Assembly: GCA_964494505.1 (NCBI GenBank)
Contig: CAZBRO010000001.1
Span: 62,001-126,000, forward strand
DNA: 64,000 bases
Direction of reading: 5' to 3'
Source of the DNA: CAIYRG01 sp964494505
Lineage (GTDB): Bacteria; Pseudomonadota; Alphaproteobacteria; Micropepsales; Micropepsaceae
Positions 1 through 9,285 of the stretch are shown piece by piece. Position 1 is the first letter of the stretch. Every line of letters begins with the position of its first letter. The notes beneath the pieces are model-generated. The model did no database searches and was not told where the DNA came from. It worked only from the letters and a program-made list of their open reading frames with translations. The position numbers were made by a program, and so were the translations under genes.

Positions 1-672
1 GTCGGGATGCTTCGCGTGGACCTTGTCGAGCCGGTCCCAGATCAGCCGATGGTCGTTGAAGTCGAGCCCACCGGTGAAAGCGATCTTCGGTCCTGCCGGC
101 AGCAACACCTCGGTCTCCGCGCGACGCTTGGCGGCGAGGAAATCGCGACTGTCGATCATTGCCGAAGTCAGCGTGCGGTGGTTGACCACCGATCCGGAGC
201 GGGGACGCCAGGGGGAGCCGGTGTGGACCTCGAAGCGCTCGGCGGCCTGGTCGCGGAAGAGCTCCAGGCTGTTGCGGCGTTCGATTAGCGTGATGCCCTC
301 GGCGGTAAGACGCTCGAGTTCGACCGAGCGCACCTCCGAGCCGTTCTGCTCCCGCTGCCTCCTCTGCTGCGCCTGCTCGTTGTCGTCGAGCTCGCGTTCG
401 ATGCGACCGGTGGCGCGGTGGAACACGTTGACGGTCGACCACAGCAGGTCCTCGAGGTCGGGTTCGAGCCGCGTGTCGTTCAGTGTCGAGACCAGGGCGT
501 CGAAAATGTCGGCGACGGCGCCCGCGACAGCATCGCCTTCCGGAAGTGGCCTCGGATCGGGCTCGTCGTGGAAGGGACGATAGCCATAGAGCTGAAGTTC
601 GTTGAGGACGTGATCGGTCGGGGAGGAGGTGTGCGGCGGTTCGAATTCGGTGTCGTCGTGGTCGGTCGTCAT
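1..672 (-). CDS. DUF2493 (SLOG-like) domain protein, 3' end cut by window edge
   Basis: Reading the minus strand from an ATG at 672 gives an open frame that runs off the left edge with no stop (about 224 residues visible). The N-terminus carries the acidic/proline-rich stretch LNELQLYGYRPF and DPRPLPEG. A charged, probably helical region follows, and then the start of a Rossmann-like segment (KIAFTGGLDFNDHRLIWDRL) typical of DUF2493/YspA-like SLOG proteins, which are thought to bind nucleotide-derived ligands. Family members with this long N-terminal extension sit beside the Toprim and strawberry-notch genes in alphaproteobacterial integrative elements, as here. The exact role is unknown. The C-terminal half of the ligand fold is outside the window. 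Confidence 0.75.
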   Translation of the reverse strand, partial: MTTDHDDTEFEPPHTSSPTDHVLNELQLYGYRPFHDEPDPRPLPEGDAVAGAVADIFDALVSTLNDTRLEPDLEDLLWSTVNVFHRATGRIERELDDNEQAQQRRQREQNGSEVRSVELERLTAEGITLIERRNSLELFRDQAAERFEVHTGSPWRPRSGSVVNHRTLTSAMIDSRDFLAAKRRAETEVLLPAGPKIAFTGGLDFNDHRLIWDRLDKVHAKHPD

Positions 673-797
673 GGTGAGGTCCTTTGCCGGATCGACCGCG
701 CCCATCGCGGCCTTCGTGGCGATCACCAGACGGCGGGCGGAACGGGCCAGAACCCGGAGCGCAGCGCAGGGCCGGAGCGCCAGCGGAGGATGGCGAA

Positions 798-856
798 GCC
801 CGGCTATTTTGTTTCGCGCTGCAAAGGCCCGCAGGGCCGGCGGAAAATAGCCGGGC
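798..856. repeat. 13-bp inverted repeat with nested hairpin
   Basis: The 306-base gap between the Toprim gene and the DUF2493 gene (673-978) holds no convincing gene. It contains a perfect inverted repeat: GCCCGGCTATTTT at 798-810 and AAAATAGCCGGGC at 844-856. Inside the loop is a second small hairpin, GGCCC (826-830) GCA GGGCC (834-838). Transcribed from the minus strand it would form a long two-tier hairpin between the two cistrons. It could be a processing site, a partial terminator or a small mobile repeat. No T-run follows directly, so a classical Rho-independent terminator is not supported. Confidence 0.6.
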
Positions 857-978
857 GCAGCCATTGCCGGGCCGGACCGCTTGCCGTCCGATCGCCCTCT
901 AGAAGGCCAAGGGCGCGACTCTGTCCGGCGGGGTGGTCCTCGCCTGACCGGCCATGGAGATGCGCGAACCGCCGACGC

Positions 979-2025
979 TCATCCCGTCTCGGCGGCCGCC
1001 CACAACATAAAGCGGATGACGTCCTGCGGTGCGAGCTGGGTGCGCAGGGCTGCCCGGAGTTCGTCGATCCCGAATGTGCGCAGATCCTCGTTGAAGTCGC
1101 CGAGCCTGGGGGACCATGCAATCGTCTCGATGCCGGCCGCCTCTGCACGTTCGGTCAGAGCCGTCACGGCCGCGTCACCGGCCGCATCGTCGTCTCGCGC
1201 GATATAGAGACGGTGCAACGTCGGCGGGAGCAGCATGGCGGCGAGGTGGTTGGCGGAAAGCGCCGCGGCCATCGGCAAGGTCGGCAGCACGCATCGTAGT
1301 GACAGCATGGTCTCGATGCCTTCGCCGGCGGCGAGCACGTCGTTTGCCACACCAAAGCGGACCGCGTTGCCGAGAAGGTCGCCCATCGCGCGTCGCGGCG
1401 TGTCGATCGGCGCCTTGCCACGGCCTGACGGATCGAGCCAGGTCCGGTGTGCGCCGGTCATCCGGCCGTCGAGATCGGTGACGCGGGCGATCATCGCGGG
1501 CCAGGTCTCGGTCGGCGCGTCCTCGTCCGGGCGATAGTAGCAGCGCCGGTGAAAGCGCAGCGCGCCGTCTTCGTGCAAAGCCGTAATACCGCGATGGCGC
1601 AAATACGTTTCCACGAGAGTCCGTGCGATCGGCTGTGACATGGCGAACAGCCGCCGCGCCGCTTCCGGCGATCCTGTCTGCGCTGGCAGACGTGCGGTTT
1701 TTGGCGCTGGCTCCGGGTCCGAGCGGGGCAAGCTTAGGAAGCGTCGCGCCTCGTCGGCGACATCGTGGAAATCAAGAAGGCCACAGCTTTCACGGATGAT
1801 GTCGAGCAGATCGCCGTGCTCGCCGGTGGCGGCGTCGGTCCATTTGCCGGCCGATCCCTTCGGCGATTCCTTCAGCCGCACGAACATGGAACGGCCTGGC
1901 GTATTGCGCGCGTCGCCGACCAGCCAATAGCGGCCCTCGCGCCGGCCATTGAAGAGATAGTGCCGGCATACCGCTTCGGCCTCGCGCGCGAGGCGGTGCG
2001 CCAGTTCGGCAGCGTCGCGGGGCAT
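979..2025 (-). CDS. Toprim domain protein (DUF7146-type, primase-like)
   Basis: A 348-residue protein. The ATG at 2025 overlaps the stop of the upstream helicase gene by one base, which favours this start over longer readings of the same frame. The N-terminal part (CRHYLFNG, then GKWTDAATGEHGDLLDII) matches the zinc-finger-like front end of plasmid/ICE primase-like Toprim proteins. The Toprim fold follows: an acidic EGIET at about residue 230 and the metal-binding DDDAAGD near 277. Such proteins are thought to act in replication or transfer of mobile DNA, possibly as primases or primer-associated nucleases. It is probably cotranscribed with the upstream methylase-helicase. Confidence 0.8.
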   Translation of the reverse strand: MPRDAAELAHRLAREAEAVCRHYLFNGRREGRYWLVGDARNTPGRSMFVRLKESPKGSAGKWTDAATGEHGDLLDIIRESCGLLDFHDVADEARRFLSLPRSDPEPAPKTARLPAQTGSPEAARRLFAMSQPIARTLVETYLRHRGITALHEDGALRFHRRCYYRPDEDAPTETWPAMIARVTDLDGRMTGAHRTWLDPSGRGKAPIDTPRRAMGDLLGNAVRFGVANDVLAAGEGIETMLSLRCVLPTLPMAAALSANHLAAMLLPPTLHRLYIARDDDAAGDAAVTALTERAEAAGIETIAWSPRLGDFNEDLRTFGIDELRAALRTQLAPQDVIRFMLWAAAETG

Positions 2026-5000
2026 CACGCGGCCTCCCGCTCGCCGACGCGCGCGACCGGGTAGCGCTCCAATACTTTCCCCAGCACGCTGACGCCGTTC
2101 GCATCGCTGGGCACGAACATGCGCAGCTTCCACGAGATGATCTCGTGAAAGAGGCCATAAGCCTTGAGCCGATCCCGCATCGTGTCGGTGAAGCCCGACA
2201 GCTCGATGCGATTCGCACCCATGACACGCACGCGACGGAGCTGCAGGTCTTCGGCGAGATCGAGAATGGTCCGGCCGTCCATCAGCGCCGCGAACGCGCC
2301 CTCGGGCGTCAGCGTCGGTGTGCCCAGCGCCAGCGCGGTTGCAACCCAGGCGGGCGAGACCTTGCGGCCGATGATGCGTTCGCCCGCATCGGTCTGAAGC
2401 CGATAGACGCGCGTCGACTCGTTCGGCAGGCGCTTCCAGATCGGCAGGAGTAGGCCGGCGACGATGTGGATCGTGCTGTCGGTGAACGCGGGCACCTCGG
2501 CGAGCTCGGCCTGCCAGGCGGCGGCGAAGCGCTCGCGATCGGCTTCGATCCAATGGCTCTCCTTCATCATCGTCAAGGGAAGCCGATGATGCTCCATTGG
2601 CCGGATCAGCCGTACGCGCCGCTCGATCTCGCCGTCGTCGAGCATCAGACTCGGCGCTGGGACCTGCACGGCTGCACGTCCGGAGCGCTCGTTGATCAGC
2701 AGCGCGGCGCGCGGGTCGGAATGCCGATCCAGGGCATCGTCCAGGGTCACGGGCCGATTGCGCTCGCGCTGGATGATGGTGAGCAGGCGCGTCTCTGCGC
2801 CGGTGCCGGGATGGGTGTAAATCGCGCGCCGGTCGGTGACCGTGAAGCTTTCGGCGCGCAGCGTCTCCAGCCCGACATCGTAGGTCCCGGAGGCGACAGC
2901 GCCTTCGATGCGTGCGGTCAGCAACTGCTCGAACGCCGTGAACAGCACGTTCTGCAGATCGATGGTCAGCGCCAGCAGGCGATTGAGGAAGGTGGTGATC
3001 GGCGGCAGCTCGTCCTTGATGCCATTGGCGTCCATCAGCTTCAGGCCGGTGGTGTCCTCGAAGGTCTGGAGCGAGCAGCCGTCCACTTTGCCCCTGACCA
3101 GAAGCATGTAGAGCTGCCGCAACGCGTCGCGCCCGTAGTGGCTTTCGAGATTGTCCTCCGGCCGGAACAGGCCCTGGCCTCCGGTCTGGCGCTGGCCGCG
3201 GGTGATGGCGCCGAGGGTGTCGAGCCGGCGCGCGATCGTGCTGAGAAATCGCTTTTCGGCCTTCACATCGGTCGCGATCGGTCGAAACAGCGGCGGCTGC
3301 GCCTGGTTGGTGCGGTTGGTGCGGCCGAGACCCTGGATCGCCGCATCGGCCTTCCAGCCGGGTTCGAGCAGGTAGTGGACGCGCAGGCGCCGATTCCGCG
3401 CCGACAGCTCGGCGTGGTAGCTGCGGCCGGTGCCCCCCGCTTCCGAGAAAACGAGGATGCGTTTGGCGTCATCCATGAAGGCGGCCGTCTCCGCGAGGTT
3501 CGCCGAGCCGGCACGGTTCTCTACCATCAGCCGGTCGCCCTTGCGGACGACGCGGCGCGAGCGTCCGGTGACCTCCGCGACCATGTCGGTCCCGAACCGC
3601 TGGACGATCTGGTCGAGGGCGCCGGGAACGGGCGGGAGCGAGGCGAGCTTCTCGATCAAGCGGTCGCGGCGGGCGACGGCTTCGCGGCTCTCGACGGGCT
3701 GGCCATCGCGATAGACAGGCCGGGACGAGAGATTGCCCTCCGAGTCCGTGAAGGGCTCGTAGAGCTGCACCGGAAACGAATGGGCGAGATAGTCGAGGAC
3801 ATATTCGCGCGGCGTGATGTCGACCTGGACGTCGGCCCAGTCCTCGGTCGGAATCTCCGCGAGCCGGCGTTCCATCAGCGCTTCACCGGTCGAAACGATC
3901 TGGATGACGGCGGCATGGCCGACCTCGAGATCGCGGTCGATCGAGCAGATCAGCGAAGGCGTCTTCATGCTCGTCAGCAGATGGCCGAAGAAACGCTGCT
4001 TGGCGGACTCGAACGCGGACCGGGCGGCCGACTTCGCTTGCGCGTTCAGCGTGCCCGTCTCGCCGGTGATATTGGCCGCCTGCATCGCAGCGTCGAGGTT
4101 GTTGTGAATGATCGAGAACGCGCCGGCATAAGCGTCGTAGATGCGAATCTGCTCCGGCGTGAGCTGGTGTTCGACCAGCTCGTATTCGACGCCCTCGTAG
4201 GAGAGGGAGCGGGCGGCATAGAGGCCGAGTGCTTTGAGATCGCGCGCCAGCACCTCCATTGCCGCGACGCCGCCATCCTCGATCGCCTCGACGAACTCCG
4301 CGCGGGTCGCGAACGGGAAGTCCTCGCCGCCCCAGAGTCCGAGACGCTGGGCGTACGCGAGGTTATGGACCGTTGTGGCGCCGGTCGCGGAGACGTAGAC
4401 GACGCGGGCGTTCGGCAGGGCGTGCTGGAGCCGCAGCCCCGCGCGACCTTGCTGCGAGGCGGCCTGGTCGCCGCGCTCGCCTTTGCCGCCGACCGCGTTC
4501 TGCATGGCGTGGCTTTCGTCGAAGATGATCACTCCGTCGAAGTCGGAACCCAACCATTCGACGATCTGCCGGACGCGCGAAAGCTTCTCGCCGCGCTCAT
4601 CGGTGCGCAGGGTGGCGTAGGTCGTAAATAGGACGCCCTCTGCCAGCCGGATCGGCGTGCCCTGACGAAAGCGGGAGAGCGGCGTGACGAGCAGCCGCTC
4701 CATGCCGAGCGCCGACCAGTCGCGCTGCGCATCCTCGATCAGCTTGTCGGACTTGCTGATCCAGACGGCGCGACGCCGGCCCTTCAGCCAGTTATCGAGC
4801 AGGATGCCGGCGACCTGCCGGCCCTTGCCGGCGCCGGTGCCGTCGCCGAGAAACCACCCCCGACGAAAGCGGACGCGATTGTCGGCATCGTCCCGCGCCG
4901 CGGTGACGACATCGAAGGTCGTGTCGACCGACCAATAGTCGGCGAGGAAGTCGGAGTGGGCTTCGCCGGCGTAGATGACGGATTCGAGCTGGGCGTCCGA

Positions 5001-6338
5001 CAGCAAGCCCTCGGCGGCGAGGTTCGCCGGCAGATGTGGCCGGTAGGAGGGCTTGGGCGGCGCGACCGAGGCCATCGCCGCCGACTGGACCAGCTTGGTG
5101 GGATGGGCCTGAGAACCGGGAATGCGGATCGACTGCAATCGGTATTCTTCATAAAGCGCATCCGTGAGGCGCACGCCCTCCGGCGGCGTCCAGTCGATGG
5201 TCTCGTAGGCGAGCTCCATGGCGTTCGGTTCGGGGAGCGCCGGAACGGAGGACGGGCGCATCGCGAAGGCGCGCACCGCGCGCGGGATGGCCGGGCGCCC
5301 ACCGGTGACGGCGATGGACGCTTCAACCGGCAAGCGCGGTGGAACGCGCTCGATCACCCAGGCGAGCAAGGTGGCTGCATCCGGCGCGGCACCCGGAGAG
5401 GTAGGGAACACGCGCGGATCGGCAGCGGGTTGCTTGTCGATGACGAGCAGCCGCGTGTCGATCGTGGTGCCGTGCTTCGCATAGACCGCACCGTCTATGG
5501 CGGCGGAGAACACGAGTCGGCCGCGCTCCTGCAGACGAGCGAAGGCGCCGGTCCAAGCGGGGTTGTCGGGCCCGAAGCTCGATCCGGTGATCGCGACCAG
5601 ACGCCCGCCCTCGCGCAGCCGCGCCAAGGCAGAGGTGACATGGCGAAGCGCTGCGTCCGCCATACGCCGATCGACGTTCGTCATCGCCGAGAAGGGCGGG
5701 TTCATCAGAACCACGCTCGGCGCGATGGCGGCGTCGAGATGATCGTCGATCTGCGCCGCATCGAAGCGGGTGACGGCGATGCCCGGGAACAGGTGATCGA
5801 GCAATGCCGCACGGGCCTCGGCGAGCTCGTTAAGGACCAGCGCGCCGCCGGCCAGTTCGGCGAGGATGGCGAGCAGTCCGGTGCCGGCCGAAGGCTCGAG
5901 CACCCGATCGGCAGGCGTGATGGCGGCGGCGGCGCACGCCGCGACGCCGAGCGGGATAGGCGTCGAGAATTGTTGGAGCGCCTGGCTCTCCACGGAGCGG
6001 CGCGTGTGGGTGGGGAGAAGGCTCGCGATCTTCGCCAGCATCGGTAGCGCTGCGACCGGAGACCCGGCTTTACGGAAAAGCGCGTTGCCGTATTTGCGGA
6101 GGAACAGGATCGTCGCCGCCTCGCATGCGTCATAAGCGGTCTTCCAATCCCAGGCGCCAGCCGCATCGGAGGCGCCCAAGGCGGACTCCATAGCCGCGCG
6201 CAGGATGCCGGCATTGATGCGGCGTCCGCGTTCGAGATCGGGGAGAAGAAGCCGCGCGGCCTGAGCGATGGCGGCGGAGGCAGGCGCGAGCGATGGCACA
6301 GCCGAGCGGGCGGCCGCGGTGCTGGATGGATTCGTCAT
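2025..6338 (-). CDS. Giant methylase / strawberry-notch-like helicase
   Basis: A 1437-residue two-module protein. The N-terminal module has an N6-adenine methylase-like fold with NPPF at about residue 212, though the SAM-binding motif is degenerate. The central module is an SF2 helicase of the strawberry-notch (AAA_34 / Helicase_C_4) type, with Walker A GTGAGKGR near 499 and a DESH box near 606. Homologues are a hallmark of alphaproteobacterial ICEs and large plasmids, where they are thought to modify or remodel element DNA or counter host restriction; the function has not been shown. I chose the ATG at 6338 because an untranslated leader shared with other genes of this block lies directly upstream. 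The stop overlaps the next start (TGATG). Confidence 0.85.
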   Translation of the reverse strand: MTNPSSTAAARSAVPSLAPASAAIAQAARLLLPDLERGRRINAGILRAAMESALGASDAAGAWDWKTAYDACEAATILFLRKYGNALFRKAGSPVAALPMLAKIASLLPTHTRRSVESQALQQFSTPIPLGVAACAAAAITPADRVLEPSAGTGLLAILAELAGGALVLNELAEARAALLDHLFPGIAVTRFDAAQIDDHLDAAIAPSVVLMNPPFSAMTNVDRRMADAALRHVTSALARLREGGRLVAITGSSFGPDNPAWTGAFARLQERGRLVFSAAIDGAVYAKHGTTIDTRLLVIDKQPAADPRVFPTSPGAAPDAATLLAWVIERVPPRLPVEASIAVTGGRPAIPRAVRAFAMRPSSVPALPEPNAMELAYETIDWTPPEGVRLTDALYEEYRLQSIRIPGSQAHPTKLVQSAAMASVAPPKPSYRPHLPANLAAEGLLSDAQLESVIYAGEAHSDFLADYWSVDTTFDVVTAARDDADNRVRFRRGWFLGDGTGAGKGRQVAGILLDNWLKGRRRAVWISKSDKLIEDAQRDWSALGMERLLVTPLSRFRQGTPIRLAEGVLFTTYATLRTDERGEKLSRVRQIVEWLGSDFDGVIIFDESHAMQNAVGGKGERGDQAASQQGRAGLRLQHALPNARVVYVSATGATTVHNLAYAQRLGLWGGEDFPFATRAEFVEAIEDGGVAAMEVLARDLKALGLYAARSLSYEGVEYELVEHQLTPEQIRIYDAYAGAFSIIHNNLDAAMQAANITGETGTLNAQAKSAARSAFESAKQRFFGHLLTSMKTPSLICSIDRDLEVGHAAVIQIVSTGEALMERRLAEIPTEDWADVQVDITPREYVLDYLAHSFPVQLYEPFTDSEGNLSSRPVYRDGQPVESREAVARRDRLIEKLASLPPVPGALDQIVQRFGTDMVAEVTGRSRRVVRKGDRLMVENRAGSANLAETAAFMDDAKRILVFSEAGGTGRSYHAELSARNRRLRVHYLLEPGWKADAAIQGLGRTNRTNQAQPPLFRPIATDVKAEKRFLSTIARRLDTLGAITRGQRQTGGQGLFRPEDNLESHYGRDALRQLYMLLVRGKVDGCSLQTFEDTTGLKLMDANGIKDELPPITTFLNRLLALTIDLQNVLFTAFEQLLTARIEGAVASGTYDVGLETLRAESFTVTDRRAIYTHPGTGAETRLLTIIQRERNRPVTLDDALDRHSDPRAALLINERSGRAAVQVPAPSLMLDDGEIERRVRLIRPMEHHRLPLTMMKESHWIEADRERFAAAWQAELAEVPAFTDSTIHIVAGLLLPIWKRLPNESTRVYRLQTDAGERIIGRKVSPAWVATALALGTPTLTPEGAFAALMDGRTILDLAEDLQLRRVRVMGANRIELSGFTDTMRDRLKAYGLFHEIISWKLRMFVPSDANGVSVLGKVLERYPVARVGEREAA

Positions 6339-6344
6339 GAAGAG

Positions 6345-6436
6345 GACCTCGAGAGAGCAGGAACGGGCCGAGCCGCAGGGCGCTCTCTCTCGACCCGACC
6401 GGCTCAAACCCGTCCCGGCAGGCCTCTCGCTCTCTT
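6345..6436 (-). promoter_or_regulatory. Conserved 5' leader, copy 1
   Basis: The region upstream of the methylase-helicase gene contains, on the plus strand, CTCTCTCTCG (6383-6392), TCAAACCCGTC (6404-6414) and a second CT-rich tract (6423-6436), in that order. The same order and core recur upstream of the ParB-like gene (9123-9198) and the ArdC gene (11267-11345). This copy is the most diverged. It is probably an untranslated RNA leader or shared operator for element genes. Confidence 0.5.
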
Positions 6437-6460
6437 CACGCCGCCGCCCGCACGGGATGC

Positions 6461-6886
6461 TCAGCGGCCGCCTCGCTTGGCGCGCGAAGTTGCAAGGGTG
6501 CGCGCAAGCCAGCCGTTGGTATCGGTCCAGGCGATCGTCTCGCGGGTCTCCAGATCGAGCACATGGGCGCCGCCGCCGAAGGCGTTGACGCGTGGCCGAG
6601 AGCAGGCGTTTGCCCATTGGAAGCCCCAGCGGCCTGTAAGACCGAAGGCCTCCGCGCAACGCTGGACGAAGAGGATCACCTGTTGGGGATCGCCGGTGAC
6701 GTCGTCGCGAATCCAGAGTCTGGTCGCACCGTGCTCCGGCTCGATCGACAGGAGGAAGCCGTCGGGCGGCACCTCCTCATGAGCGGCGTCCTCCATGAAG
6801 GCTTGGTAGAGCTTGAGCGCGCGCGCTGCATTGTCGGGCGTGCCGACATCGAGCACGCACGAGAAGTGCGTGAAGAAATCAGCCAT
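6461..6886 (-). CDS. Small conserved mobile-element protein, unknown function
   Basis: A 141-residue protein starting MADFFTHFSC at 6886, preceded by a good ribosome-binding site (GGAGACC). I recognise it only as a conserved companion of the strawberry-notch and ParB-like genes in alphaproteobacterial elements. It is acidic in the first half (ALKLYQAFMEDAAHEEVPPDGF, a probable helix followed by a beta region) and ends with a basic tail (TSRAKRGGR). It has no signal peptide, membrane segment or known catalytic motif. A strong minus-strand terminator hairpin lies only about 18 bases before its start, so its expression probably depends on readthrough from the ParB-like gene. Confidence 0.7.
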   Translation of the reverse strand: MADFFTHFSCVLDVGTPDNAARALKLYQAFMEDAAHEEVPPDGFLLSIEPEHGATRLWIRDDVTGDPQQVILFVQRCAEAFGLTGRWGFQWANACSRPRVNAFGGGAHVLDLETRETIAWTDTNGWLARTLATSRAKRGGR

Positions 6887-6903
6887 GACGGTCTCCAGAA
6901 ATG

Positions 6904-6927
6904 AAAAAGCCCGGCGCGTGGCCGGGC
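6904..6927 (-). terminator. Rho-independent terminator/attenuator after the ParB-like gene
   Basis: Plus-strand GCCCGGC (909-915 of the 6 kb line) and GCCGGGC (921-927) form a 7-bp stem with a 5-nt loop. The A-run at 6904-6908 gives a run of U on the minus strand. It lies between the ParB-like stop (6979) and the start of the next gene (6886). Confidence 0.75.
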
Positions 6928-6978
6928 GTGTCGGGGAAAATTGAGCGGGGCGACTGACGCCGCCCCGCTCCTGGTCGT

Positions 6979-9111
6979 TCACTCGGCGGCGATTACGGCC
7001 GGCTCATCCGCTTCGTCATCGCGGGCCTCTTCGTCGTCGGAGAGAAAAGCGGGCAGCGTGTCGTCGTCTCCAGCGGGATCCCCATCGGTTGACTCGGCGG
7101 CCACGGCCTCCGGTGTGCGCAGCGGCTCGGGGAGCCAGCCGGTGCCGTCGAGCAGCCGTTCGGCTTCCTTCGCCATCTCTGCCTTTTTCAGGTGGTCGAT
7201 GAGCTGAGCGGACTGCTCGCCCTTCGCCTCCCGCACAGCCTCGAGGATGCGAGGTTTGGTGACGCGGCCGAGATAGCTGACGACCGTCGGCCGCCAGCCG
7301 GCTTCGACCATGTCGAGCCCGACTGCGTGTGCGAGCCGCTCGGCCTGGACGAGACGGTGCTGGACGCCAAGAACCGAGGCGCCAGGGCCGCCATAACGAT
7401 CTCCCTTCTCGTAGAGCGCGTTGACGCCGAACGAGACGCAATGCGCGAGGAGTGCGCTGCGGCTGGTCTCGTCGAGGGCTTCGAGCCAGTCCCAGAGCGC
7501 GGCCTCATCCTTCGGCAGATCGGCCTTCCAGGCCTCATGTCGATCCGCGACCGCCTTGGCAGACGGACTATCCTTCAGGTCCGCCGGCTGGACCGAGAAG
7601 AAGATGTGGCGGACTGAGGCTTCCAGGCAGGCGCCGGCCGCGCTGTGCTGGAAGGTGTCGAGGCAGAGCTTGTGCAGCAAAGCCGTCATCGCGACCTGCG
7701 GATTGCTCGCCACGGCGTCCCGCAGGGCGAGCGTGCGATAGGCCGTCAGCTCGCTCATCAGCCGGTCCGGAAGCGGCTTGACGGTATCGTCTTCGTCTTC
7801 CTCGGCTTCGGGCTGGCCGCCGATCGTGATGATCGCGCGCTGGACCGCGGGTGAGGACGGCCCGTCGCCTTCTCCGGTGTCTCCGTCGCCTTCCGTCTCG
7901 CTGTCGATATCAGCGGTGGGCGGCGCCTCATCCCCCGGCCGGACATGACCGCGATCAACGGACAGGCTCCCGTCGGAGTCGATGCTGACGAAGACACCGG
8001 CACGGCCGATCTCAGCGGAATCGTAGTTGACCGGCCGATCCTCGAAGGCGGCGAGCGCCGTCTCGATTTCGCCGAGGCGTGCGTCGACCTCGTCGGGCAA
8101 CTCGTCGGCATTCTCGTATTCGGCTTCGAGCTTGGCGTATTCGGCGTTCAAGGCATCGATCGTCGCCTGTTCCTCGGCGGTGAGGTCCGTCGGTGTACCG
8201 TCGAGCTCGCGCAGATGATGGGTGTGACCGAACGGGAAGTCGACGTTCACCTCGATCCACTTCCAGCCCTCGGCCGCGATCTTCTCTGCTTCGGCCTTCA
8301 GCTTTTCCGCGACCAGGCCGTCGAGCAGGCCGACATTCTCCAGCCAGCCACCATCGTCCTGTTGGAAGAGGTCGCGCATGACGATGCCGCCCGCCTGCTC
8401 ATATGCGTCGAGGCCGACGAACAGGACGCGCTTATCGGATGCGCGCACCGTGCGTTCCGTCAGCATGCGACGGATCTGATACGGCTCCTGGCTATAGGAG
8501 CGCTGGAGCGTTTCCCAGACTTGCTCCTGGCGCGCGTGGTCGCTCGTCACGGTGAACGCCATGAGCTGGTCGAGCGACATGCCGTCTTCGGCATATACGT
8601 CGAGCAGCTTCTCCGACACGGTGGCGAGGCGCAGCCGCTGCTTCACCACGTTCACGCCGACGAAGAACGCCGCGCCAATGTCCTCCTCGGACTGGCCCTT
8701 TTCGCGCAGGGCTTGGAAGGCACGGAACTGATCGAGCGGATGCAGCGGCGCGCGTTGGACGTTCTCGGCAAGCGAATCCTCCTCGGCCGAGATCTCGACG
8801 CTGGGATCGCGCACGACGCAGGGCACCGGCGCGGTCTTGGCGAGACGCTTTTGTTTGACGAGATGCTGCAGCGCCCGGTAACGCCGCCCGCCGGCCGGGA
8901 CCTCGAACATACCGGTCTCGGCGCCCTCGGCGTTGAGGACTGGCCGGACGCTCAGGCTTTGCAGGAGCGTGCGCCGGGCGATGTCCTCGGCCAGCTCCTC
9001 GATAGAAACGCCCGCCTTCACGCGTCGGACGTTCGATTGGGACAGAACAAGCTTGTTGAAGGGAATGTCGCGCGACGACGACAGGGTGATCTTCGGGACA
9101 GTAGTGGCCAT
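6979..9111 (-). CDS. Long ParB-like protein (ParB/RepB/Spo0J N-terminal domain)
   Basis: A 710-residue protein. The N-terminal third is ParB-like: NKLVLSQSNVRR, the GGRRYRAL box at about residues 75-82, the SLAENVQR motif (ENxxR) and a helix-turn-helix region around EEDIGAAFFVGVNVVKQRL. In ParB proteins this part binds DNA and CTP. The middle is a long acidic linker (DSETEGDGDTGEGDG) and the C-terminal region is alpha-helical and unfamiliar. At more than twice the length of a partition ParB (about 300 aa), it matches the long ParB-like proteins of alphaproteobacterial integrative elements, probably acting in maintenance or transcription control rather than simple segregation. No ParA is visible. 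It has its own conserved leader upstream and a terminator downstream. Confidence 0.85.
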   Translation of the reverse strand: MATTVPKITLSSSRDIPFNKLVLSQSNVRRVKAGVSIEELAEDIARRTLLQSLSVRPVLNAEGAETGMFEVPAGGRRYRALQHLVKQKRLAKTAPVPCVVRDPSVEISAEEDSLAENVQRAPLHPLDQFRAFQALREKGQSEEDIGAAFFVGVNVVKQRLRLATVSEKLLDVYAEDGMSLDQLMAFTVTSDHARQEQVWETLQRSYSQEPYQIRRMLTERTVRASDKRVLFVGLDAYEQAGGIVMRDLFQQDDGGWLENVGLLDGLVAEKLKAEAEKIAAEGWKWIEVNVDFPFGHTHHLRELDGTPTDLTAEEQATIDALNAEYAKLEAEYENADELPDEVDARLGEIETALAAFEDRPVNYDSAEIGRAGVFVSIDSDGSLSVDRGHVRPGDEAPPTADIDSETEGDGDTGEGDGPSSPAVQRAIITIGGQPEAEEDEDDTVKPLPDRLMSELTAYRTLALRDAVASNPQVAMTALLHKLCLDTFQHSAAGACLEASVRHIFFSVQPADLKDSPSAKAVADRHEAWKADLPKDEAALWDWLEALDETSRSALLAHCVSFGVNALYEKGDRYGGPGASVLGVQHRLVQAERLAHAVGLDMVEAGWRPTVVSYLGRVTKPRILEAVREAKGEQSAQLIDHLKKAEMAKEAERLLDGTGWLPEPLRTPEAVAAESTDGDPAGDDDTLPAFLSDDEEARDDEADEPAVIAAE

Positions 9112-9122
9112 CGGGATGGTCT

Positions 9123-9198
9123 CCGCGACGGGCGCCGAAAGACTCTCTCTCGGCTTTCAACCCGTCACGAAGACCGGCGCAGCCCTCTTACTCTCTCC
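9123..9198 (-). promoter_or_regulatory. Conserved 5' leader, copy 2
   Basis: Upstream of the ParB-like start (9111), plus-strand order: CTCCGCGAC next to the start, a CTCTCTC tract (9143-9150), the core TTCAACCCGTCACG (9156-9169), then a second CTCTC tract (9183-9198). On the minus-strand RNA the arms GCCGA and TCGGC can pair around the GAGAGAG tract. The arrangement is shared almost base for base with the ArdC leader. Confidence 0.6.
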
Positions 9199-9285
9199 CA
9201 GACCTTCCCGTAGCGGGCGCTGCGCCCGCCACGCCGACACGTTCGCCTATGCTATCCTCGTCGTGAAAGGTGGTCGGATCGACGC

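Noticed and set aside
418..1299. Plus-strand frame of 293 aa
   Set aside because: Antisense to the DUF2493 and Toprim genes, Arg/Gly-rich, no ribosome-binding site or family features.
2466..4631. Long plus-strand open frame (721 aa)
   Set aside because: Antisense to the methylase-helicase gene; composition is that of a GC-rich shadow frame and no domain is seen.
7945..9213. Plus-strand frame of 422 aa
   Set aside because: Antisense to the ParB-like gene, which has clear motifs.
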